This document shows positions 34,501-43,500 of a stretch of 64,000 bases of DNA, one piece after another. The DNA comes from Himantopus leucocephalus (Eukaryota; Chordata; Aves; Charadriiformes; Recurvirostridae). A program made the translations under genes and the position numbers. The stretch covers positions 11,181,965 through 11,245,964 of the forward strand of contig RSEF01000020.1 in assembly GCA_003993805.1 (NCBI GenBank). The letters run 5' to 3'. Each line of letters begins with the position of its first letter. Position 1 is the first letter of the stretch. The notes beneath the pieces were generated by a model, which saw only the letters and a program-made list of their open reading frames with translations, was not told where the DNA came from and searched no databases.

Positions 34501-37500
34501 AAGGCATGTGGCTTATGGAAGCTTGCTCTAATGAGTCTTTGTTCAGGATGAGTTAATATTACAGGATGTAGTTACATGGCTGAAATTGAATAGTCAAATG
34601 TGCAGTTGTTACGTGGGATAAATAATGCATGGTGAAGTTGATAATACAACTGATGCACTTAAGAGCCAGAATGTTATTAATGACTTCTTTATTTCTTAGA
34701 TTTGTGCAGCTAATTTTGGTGACATTTGTAATGCAGTTGGGCAAGAAGCCACAGAAAGACTGCTGGTATGTAAAAATCAAAATCAATTTACAAGACTTGG
34801 ATTTCTCAGTTCAAAAGGTTTAATAATGAGTTCTTTTATTGGCTTCTCTGTAAATTAATCAGTGTGCATGCATGGTTTTTTAATTGATTTGGCTAAGGCT
34901 TTGGTTGCAATTATTTAGCAAAACTGGGAATGAATAGAAATGCAAAGTTCTTGTTTTGTAAAACATTTGTAAAAATGTAATTGACAGAATGTATACACAC
35001 ACACACTTTAGAATTACTGACTCTTTCTTCCTTGAACTAGGTGATCAGTCAAATTACAATTTCAGGAAAAATAGGCCATTAATAATTCTTCCTATTGTTT
35101 CCTAGTGCGTAAAGTTATACATAAAATCCTAATGAAGTAAATGGTAGACAGAGGGTTTTTCCAATTTCTTCAGTGAGTAGATGTTTTTAACCCGTCCCTC
35201 TTCCTTCTAATCTTCACTTATGTTATTCTCGCCTGAGTTATCATTGTCTCCAGTTTCCAAACAAATATCTTGATAGTAAGTTGTTGCAGTCTTTGTTTAG
35301 TCTTTAATTAGTCTTGGTTTTGCTTATTTTTGGCAGATTCCCAAGTTCTTTGAACTCTGTTCTGATAGTGTTTGGGGAATGAGAAAAGCTTGTGCTGAAT
35401 GCTTTATGGCGGTGTCTTACACCACATCCCCTGAAGTTCGCAGAAGCAAACTATCCCCACTGTTTATCAGTCTTATTAGTGACACTTGCAGATGGGTAAG
35501 TAACTCTGTAATTGATGCATCTTCACAGGCGGATCATACACAAATAATGGGCAAGTCAGAAGTGTGCTGTAAAAGGTCTCTAAACTAAATTTGCTGAGAT
35601 TAGAGTATGATCTACTAAAATCTGATCTCCTCTAGTAAGATACCATCTTATTTTTCCTCTCTCTCTTACTACTTGGAATTTCTGTCAACAGGAGTTTTTT
35701 TGGAAGTGTAAGCGCTCTTCTGAGAATAGGTTGCTTGTGTTAAAGGCATTAATTGAAGTAGACAGTGATGTCCTTCAAATTTATTATTCTTAAAACATTT
35801 TCTTACTATGATTGTAGATACATGCTTAATATTGTAACACCCTTTGCTCAGGTGTCACTTATTAGACAGTAGGTTTCATTTGGTATTAAATGAAGCTGTC
35901 ATAGTAAGAACGTATTGATTCTTACTAAAAAATTGAACCAAATTTTTTTTTCAGCATTAACTCTGTGGGAGTTGCGTGAATCCTGACCGTTGTATTTATA
36001 CTATCACAGGTTCGTCAGGCTGCTTTTCAGTCTCTTGGTCCGTTTATTTCTACCTTTGCAAACCCTTCAAGTGCTGGTCTTTACGTTCGAGAAGATGGGA
36101 CGCTGAGTATCCGACCATCAATGCAAGATGTGAATTCCAATTCCTGTCAGCCAAGCAACAATATAACTTTAACGTCCTCCAGTACAAATGCTACGTTGTC
36201 CAGGTAAAATCATGGGAAAGATGTGGTGTAGCAGAAGAGAGGAAGAAAAGATAATTCTTTTTGTTGATCTTCAGGGCTAAAAATCTCAACTTGAGAATGT
36301 AGTTTCAGTAAAGGTATGAAGAGTGAGATCACGCATGCGTCTATTTGAGTGTACCTGCTTTATTGAAAAACTCAATTTGATGGCTTCACAGGAGGGTAAA
36401 GGGAAAACTGGTGAAGTAAAGCATAGCGGTAACATAAATTCTGTCTTTCTGCAGAGAAAATAAACCTCTGTAGTTGATGCTGTGTTTTTTGAAGTATTTC
36501 ACTGAAAACTATTGTTAGAGTAATTTAAGTTTTATTTGGATAACTGTGTGTGTCTGTTACCAGTTCAGAACAACCAATGGAAATCAAACCAGAATCATCG
36601 ACTGAGGAGACTTCAGCTGAAGTTAATACAAAGCTCCCAGTTGAGAACCTAAATAAAGATACACAGGAAGAAAGTTCAGATTGTTGTACCAATCCTGGAG
36701 AAGATGTGTCTCGACTGTCTCAGGGTGACAGAGTTGCTGCTGGTGTCATAGAAGTCACTAAGGACAGCAGTTTTCCTGGAATGAACTCAAGGCTACAGTC
36801 TGCTGAGGACATATTTAATACTTTTCTATACTGGCGCCCTCCTCTGCCTGATATAAGTCAGGATCTGGAGTTGCTTCAGTTCAAGACTGAGAAGCACAAA
36901 GATAGCTGTTCTGTGCCATGTAATAACTGTGTTGCTAGTAGTGAAATAAAAAAGGTTCTAGAAAGCTTACAAGAGCACATACATGATCCAGATGTTCAAG
37001 GTGAGACTCTGTAACAGTAAAATCATGTTTTCTCTGAGCAGGTTTTCTCCTGGCCTTTACAAAACCCTTGACTGCGTTTTAATTGGCTTGGTATTCATAA
37101 GGTGATGAGACTTTCTTGACTAGTAAATTATAGTAGAAAATTACACAACAGCCTTTTTCACAAGACCTGAGTTATTTCTAGAACAGCTGGGGAAGTGTTC
37201 CTAGCTCCTGTTTGCATGAGAAATAAATTGGATCTAAGTACAAAAGGGAAAAGAGCTAGTTGAAATTTGTTAAAACTGTCTTTAAGTACTGTAACGAAGT
37301 AGTGTGGTTCTAGGGACAGAGCTACTTGTTATCAGCTGAATTCATCTAGTATTTGGTTGAGTGAGAATGGCCCTAATTTCAAGTCATCTTTCCTTAGCCT
37401 CTCCGTACAAGCCTGTTGATGAACATACTGAACTAATGATACGTGATAGTGGGATGCATATGTGTTTCCTGGGCCAAATCCCTCTTGACAAGCCTGTCAT

Positions 37501-40500
37501 CCTTAGTCAACTCGGTTTCTTGTCCCACTAAGTCTCTTGAGTACTCTAGTGAATTAATAGTTTTTGTCTGCCTGTTTATTCATCCTTTCTCTGCATGCAA
37601 AGTCATATCTGCAGGAACTGCAGCATCATTTGAAGTCCTTACTGCAGTAATAGTGAGTAGTAAGCCAACTGGCAGCATAGCGTGTTTAGGTGGCTCCCCA
37701 TGGTCATTTGGAAAGGTACCAGGAAAATAAATTCTTCGTGTGTGAGAGGCAAAGGGTCAGAAAGAAAGGGAAAGATTTAAAAGAGCAAGAGGTGAAAAAA
37801 TTAAAATTTAAAGCAGTAAAGGAAAAAGTGGAAACTGAAATGAACGAATGAAAAGAGAAAAAATAGTGTAACTGAGTTTTGGAAAGGAAAAGCAGAGAGT
37901 AAAAGCAAAAGGAAGAGAGCAAAAACCCCATTATGTAGAACTAAGACAAATGGAGAAATGTTAGCTTGACAGCTATACAGTCAAGAGAAATACCCCTCAT
38001 ACAGAAATGAGGGGTTTGGAGAGGCATGGGAGAAAACAATAAAGATTNATTTCGCCCCCCCCCCCCCCCCACTTTAGCAGAACAGTCTTGCTTCCCTTCT
38101 CAGAATAAGGAAATGTGGATGTTGGTTTCTGTTTTCTTCCTGCTCCAACTGCGAGAACACTCATGAATATGCTTGTGATCCATTCTTCTGCCTTTTAAGT
38201 TGTCCATTCACCTTATTTCCAAAGTATTCTAGTATTCTTCACCTTCAAAGTATACTCTAATGTTTCATCTTGAGACTGTACTTGCGGTACACTTGTGCAG
38301 ATGTATCTGTCTCAAAGCTTCTGCATTTTGAACTCTAGTAACTTCATGTTCCGAGCAGCAATGTAACATAATGCGCAAATACAGTTTGTCCTAACTTTAT
38401 TGGTGATACAGTGGTAAACCCAACCCTTGGTGTTCTACCTACTTCTGCAAAACAGTTCAGAAATGGTTTGACTAATTCCCTCCTCTGCATGGAGTTTTTC
38501 CAGAAATGTTTTAAATGCACATTGATGCCTTTTCCAAGCCATAGAATCAATTAAAGAATATAACAGAAGAATTTGTATTAAAATGTTTGACAGTATGAAG
38601 AATGGGAGGTGAGCCGGTATGCTGTGATGCCTCATTACAGGGAATTATTAGAAATACCTTTCAGTAGTGGAAATTGGTAGAATGGTTCCGCTGAAAATGT
38701 TAATACATCCAAATCACCGCTGTTAATTTGTGATGGTTTTGTGGAAGAGTAATGGGCCTTTTCTTTGAGAGCAGATGTTTGTTAACATACCACTTCTGTG
38801 CAACTCACACTGGGCTTCTTTTTATCTTTTCGGATTAACTAATTGCAAGTTTAATGCATTTAAGTGCAGAAAGGAGACTAAATAGTTGTCTTTTGCTTTA
38901 TACAGCTCAGGTCCAAGTGTTGTCTGCTGCTCTCAGAGCTGCTCAGTTTGATTCTGTTGGTGACTATGAGACCAAAAAAACTGAAGAAAGCAGTGTCAAA
39001 CTTCAGAACAAAACTATTTCAGATGAAACCGCTGTTCCAGATGCCACCTGCAACCACGTGGAGGAGGACACTCTTTCATCCCCTTCCTCCCAGGATAACA
39101 TCAGTGACCAGTCTACCACCAGTATACTGAAAAGCACAGTAAGTATGCGTTGTGCTCTGTGTCTGAAATGAATTTTTACCTGCTTAAATACTGTGTGTTC
39201 ATGTAGTCCCTGGCATAATTCACCCACTTCTGATCTAAAGCCTTTGAACATCACTACTCCGTAACTATCATACACTGCTTATTTTCATTTAAGAAGAAAA
39301 GCTATTGAGGGCTATTATTTCTGTTTGCAGACAGAGTTAAAGTTTTGCAGTAGTCTTGTAGGGTTTTTTTTCGGATGAGATGTACCACGTACAGTCTCAC
39401 CTCTTCCTGTAACACATGTAAAATTAGTCTTTTATCTCCAGACAGGAGGCTGAATCAGGTAGTGACACATACACAGTTCCTAGTTACTATTTCTTGGTTA
39501 TAATGTACAGATAGGAGTAAAAAGGATTGTTTGCACAGTATCTAATGTTGCTGGAGCTGATTGTGAAATTTAAAGAAAAGCTCTCGTTGTCTATGAACAA
39601 AAACTGCACATAAAACCTGTATGAACAAAAATAAAATACTGTGTGAACTTTCAAACTTTTGTATGTTTTTGGTCTTTTAAGCTTTTTAATTATTTTGAAG
39701 TCTTTTGTTGATATTCGGGGGGAAGCGTATGCTTCATAATTTGGTAGACTTGGGAGTTTCCAGCAGTATGTTCTAAAATAAGTAAAGCTTTTATCGTGGT
39801 ATTGAGTGCCTTGGAGCAACTGTTAAGCTGTCTTGTTTGATACAATGTAAATTCATGCCAAGAAGAAAAATTATTTAAGAGTATAGTAAAAGTAGCCATC
39901 CAAAATCTGTATGAATCTTGGGTTTCTTGTGTTAAATTAGATTGCTTTTTTGTAGAAGTAAATCTAACTACTGTTCCCCTTGTTGCTGCTATGGTCTTAG
40001 TAGTGTTTGTCTTAGTGTACAACTCTGTTGTCTTTTTGTACTTGTATAAGCACACTGAATAAGGCTTTGCCTGTACAAGGCTATTCTGTATCTGAACTGT
40101 AGTGTGATGCTTTGAAACACCCCAAACAGCAGTAAGTCTCATTCATTTCACTAGCTAGTACATCCTTTTACAGGACTCAGAGGAACAACACAGAGGAACC
40201 AGTGTATTTTTAAAGAAAGAGCAAGAAAATAATCCACCATTTGAAGATGACAAGTCAAAATTACAGGTGATGAAAAGAACATCTAACTGCTTTAGTGGAG
40301 GACTGGATGCAGTTCATCTTACCCTTAATACAATGATAGCTTGTGCAATTGATCAGTTGCAGAATGTTAAGAAATGCTCTGGGCATTTGAAGAGAACCCT
40401 ATTTTAAATCAGAAAGCTAGAAAAATTCCGTTGCCTTTTTAGTGCCTGAGAGGGAATCTGTGCAACCAAGGTAGGTGCTGACTACACTGTTTTGTCACTG

Positions 40501-43500
40501 GATTTACTGTTTGTCTTCAGCAAAGAAGAAATTTTCAGTTCAGTTTGATGCAACGTGTTGATAAAGTAATAATTACTGTTCATTGCTGACTGCTCTGTCC
40601 TAATGAGAGTACAGATAGCTATAGGGATAGTTTATGCTTTGTAAAGCTAGTCCACAAAAGGGGCGTCTTGCCACTGTGTTTTGCTGCCATCTGGTTGATA
40701 GCCGGAGAATACTGTAGCACCACAGGTGTGTTTTCTTTCTGATCTTAAAGTGCGCGTTGCTGATGTACTGTCTCTACCTATAGGATATCATACCTCAACC
40801 TTTATTAGACCAGTACTTGTCAATGACCGACCCAGCTCGAGCCCAGACTGTTGATACTGAAATAGCCAAACACTGTGCCTATAGTCTTCCTGGGGTGGCC
40901 TTAACTCTGGGCAGGCAGAACTGGCACTGCCTGAAAGATACATACGAGACGCTGGCCTCAGATGTACAGGTAAAAAAAAAAAGTTATAACACTGTATACT
41001 GTCTTATAAGGGATTAAATGTGCACTAAAATACAAAATTCAAGATTTAAATCAGACTTCATAAATATGATTAACACTTTCTACTGCTTTGTAACTAGCCC
41101 TGTTTCTTCTGCTCTCTCAATCGTCACACGGGTGTAGTTCAAAAGCTTCTTTAGTTATGGTGCCTAATCTGGTTCACTTCTTAACCTGTTTGCAGTGGAA
41201 GGTACGTCGGACGCTAGCTTTCTCCATACATGAACTAGCAGTTATTCTGGGGGATCAGCTGACAGCTGCTGATCTGGTGCCAATTTTCAATGGATTCTTG
41301 AAAGATCTGGATGAAGTGCGTATTGGTGTCCTTAAACATCTGTATGACTTTCTAAAGGTAGGAAGTGTAATTTAATTTCTCAAGATAAAATTTTTTCCAA
41401 CTCCATTATACTAAGAGTTTTCTAATGGGATGTGCAAGTATCAGTATCTAAGTACATGTTTAGTTTTGTGCCATAATGCCATTTCGTGTGTCTGTCTACT
41501 GCTTTTTTAAGGTCCCTTGCTTCTCTTCTGTCTCGTGTCCCAACAAAGTATCAAAACTGAAACCCCTTTGTAAACGTGGTTGTAAACGCTCCCAGCTGTT
41601 GTAAAGGAATTAATATTTTGTGCAGTCTAGCTGGAAAGTTGGACTATTAGCAACTTGTGTTTGGGGCTGGGAATGAAGAGAGCAGATCCTGGTGGGCTGC
41701 TACATAATAAACACAGATCCTTAGTTTTTGGTTGCTCAGTCTCATACCCAGAGATGGTGCTGTGACAGGTATCCTTGCAGAAGTAATGATGTAATGTACT
41801 TTTTTTGGATGTCAGTCTTGTGTGTCCAGGCACTCAGCTGACTGTGCGCAATTTTTAGTAAGCATCTTGTGAATGATCAGTTGTTTTCAAGTAGGAAAAT
41901 GCACATAGGTGTGAATCAAGTAATGCACTAGAGAACTGCAAGTATTGGATTTTATCAGTTTAGTACTAGTAACGTTTTTCTTTTAGTTACTTCATGCAGA
42001 CAAGAGACGAGAGTATCTTTACCAACTTCAAGAATTTGTAGTGACTGATAACAGCAGGAACTGGAGGTTTCGTTACGAGCTGGCAGAGTATGTAATTTTG
42101 TTAACTTCTGTTTTTTAATCTACATTACTAACTTGGAAGTAAATTAGCACACCCTAATTAGCTAAAAGATTTCAACCATTCTGTATTAAGGAACCGAACT
42201 TAAAAGCCACTGGCTGTTGGGGTTTTGGGGAGACTTTTTGGGGGGACTGGGGGGGTTGGCAAGTTGTGTTGCAATCAAGCATGACTGAAATGTCTGTGAT
42301 TATACCAAACTGGTTCACTTGCAGCTTATGAAATATGACAATCTGATAGATACTGTTCAGTGAGGTTTCAGATTTTATTCAGTTCTAGACTGCCTTGTAA
42401 AAATCCATGAAATGTATGTACACTGTCATTTTTCTAATGTGTATGAAAGAAAAAACAGTTCTTAAAAAAATTAGTTTATTCATTTGGTATTTCCATATGA
42501 CTGGGTGTATAATGGAGATAAAGTAACATCCTACAATTCTGTTTCTACGAGCCCTGTTGATATTTGAAGCATCCAAAGAATGTTTGTAGGCATAGTTTGC
42601 AGCTAAAATCTGACCTTTGTGGTTATCTTATTGCTTTGTTTGGGCTGTTGAGGGCTACTCTCTCTTTGTAGTTGGCACAACAAAGTAAACCTGTCTCCTG
42701 TGCAAGACTGTTGTGCAGCAGTTCCCTGACATCTAGTGGAGAGCTGTCACTTTGGGGTTGGTTTGTGCACGGCTGCTGGAAACATACTGGCAGTGGTGTG
42801 GCTGGAATGAGCTCTGCGCGGTTCCGAGATACAAACCATTTTCTGAAATGTAGATTTCTACACCGAAGTAAATCTTGCATTTTCACCTTGCAAGAATGTA
42901 CAGTATATTGGTCTGAAGTTGCAAAGAATTTTCTCATTGCACTTCTGTTTGTAGCTTTTGTTATTATTTGGGATAATTTTGATTCATTGGTTCATCTAGT
43001 TTGGATAAAAGCTTCTCTTGGACTCCTTGATGGGTTAAAGACAGCGTGTACCTCTTCAATATGTGTGTGCACCTTTATAAAGTAAAGAGAAGAACAAACT
43101 GTTCAAGTGCCTTTTAATAACCATGGTATTTTTGGGGCTCCACATGACCCTTCCCTACATTTAACAGATGGTATAATTGGAGTAGGTTCGTGTTGCACTT
43201 GCTAGAGTTAATCATTTTTTGTGTTTCAGGCAGCTGATCCTGATACTGGAACTCTACAATCCCAATGATGTCTATGACTACTTAAGACATATTGCACTAA
43301 CTCTCTGCTCCGATAAAGTTTCAGAAGTTCGGTGGATCTCCTTCAAACTGGTAGGGGATTTAGTTCACTTCCTGGCAGGAGAGGAGGACAATGTTCCTTG
43401 AGAGGGATGCCTGAAATCACACTGTTTTCTTTCAGACAAGTAGGGCGAAGAGAGACATGTTTTGATAAACATGGTAAAGCACGTGGAAAAAGTGAAGTGA

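Noticed and set aside
39690..40142. 150-codon minus-strand frame in PPP4R1L intron 12
   Set aside because: Low-complexity Thr/Lys-rich sequence without relatives or gene context.
42672..43085. 137-codon frame in PPP4R1L intron 16
   Set aside because: Lacks an ATG start and any recognisable domain; likely chance.
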